Shown here one piece after another: positions 13,719 through 13,769 of a stretch of 13,769 nt of DNA. Made by a program: the position numbers and the translations under genes. The notes under the pieces are model-generated. The model was not told the DNA's origin. It made no database searches and saw nothing but the letters and a program-made list of their open reading frames with translations. Position 1 is the first letter of the stretch; each line of letters opens with the position of its first letter. Origin of the DNA: Bacteroidaceae bacterium. GTDB taxonomy: Bacteria > Bacteroidota > Bacteroidia > Bacteroidales > Bacteroidaceae. Location of the stretch: the NCBI GenBank assembly GCA_016302435.1, contig JAEDNQ010000049.1, forward strand, positions 1 through 13,769, given 5' to 3'.

Positions 13719-13769
13719 ATGTATCTCAACCTCACCATCCCCCGTTCCTGGCATGAATGCACAACCGAG
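13719..13769 (+). CDS. Start of a further Bacteroidales phage gene (partial)
   Basis: The last 51 bases read MYLNLTIPRSWHECTTE in one frame with no stop to the window edge. The 'L-x-I-P-x-x-W-x-x-C-T-x-E' opening matches what I recall of small uncharacterised phage proteins in Bacteroidales structural regions. The start follows the pyrimidine-rich leader CCCTTCCCCTCTT after the third repeat array. The function cannot be judged from 17 residues. Confidence 0.6.
   Translation, partial: MYLNLTIPRSWHECTTE

Noticed and set aside
1..13769. Diversity-generating retroelement, toxin-antitoxin or anti-defence system
   Set aside because: I looked for a reverse transcriptase, template/variable repeats, and paired small toxin/antitoxin genes and saw none.

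Overview
The window looks like part of a tailed bacteriophage or prophage of a Bacteroidales host (Bacteroides/Prevotella-like). The reasons are the gene families, a TATCTTTG-type -7 promoter element, start codons mostly preceded by A/C-rich leaders rather than Shine-Dalgarno sequences, and a compact layout with all genes on the + strand. No integrase, repressor, terminase or tail-fibre gene lies in the window, so temperate or lytic lifestyle cannot be decided.

Layout. 1-1587: tail of an upstream frame, two accessory proteins of types common in Bacteroidales phages, and a dUTPase with all five motifs. 1630-2317: a very pyrimidine-rich orphan gene and a 44-codon AT-rich gene. 2329-4582: three genes without recognisable function, the first two nearly contiguous. 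4583-4874: an intrinsic terminator, a -7 promoter element, and a tRNA with anticodon CAT that carries initiator-type features. 4875-11625: the virion cassette, with an S49 protease fused to a coiled-coil scaffold (including an in-frame internal start), the major capsid protein with an extra C-terminal beta domain, a probable tail-tube or second structural protein, the portal, and a DUF6712-like connector with four 13-residue repeats. 11798-12352: a GH108 endolysin with an EF-hand-like loop. 12584-13657: an unknown helical protein. 13719-end: the start of another phage gene.

How it works together. The protease, scaffold, capsid and portal build and mature the procapsid, and the connector joins head to tail. 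The endolysin releases progeny, and the dUTPase keeps uracil out of DNA. Terminator, promoter and tRNA separate the upstream block from the virion block, so the virion transcript probably begins with the tRNA.

The most unusual structure is non-coding. The gaps before the endolysin, after it, and after the next gene are filled with a degenerate 9-nt repeat (CGTTCCTAA/T). In the first two gaps it is organised as four 9-mers plus a 5-nt CGTNN unit, giving an exact 41-nt period. A perfect palindrome, ACGTTATAACGT, stands ahead of both of those arrays. Separately, three consecutive junctions in the virion cassette carry two-tiered RNA hairpins without U-tracts.
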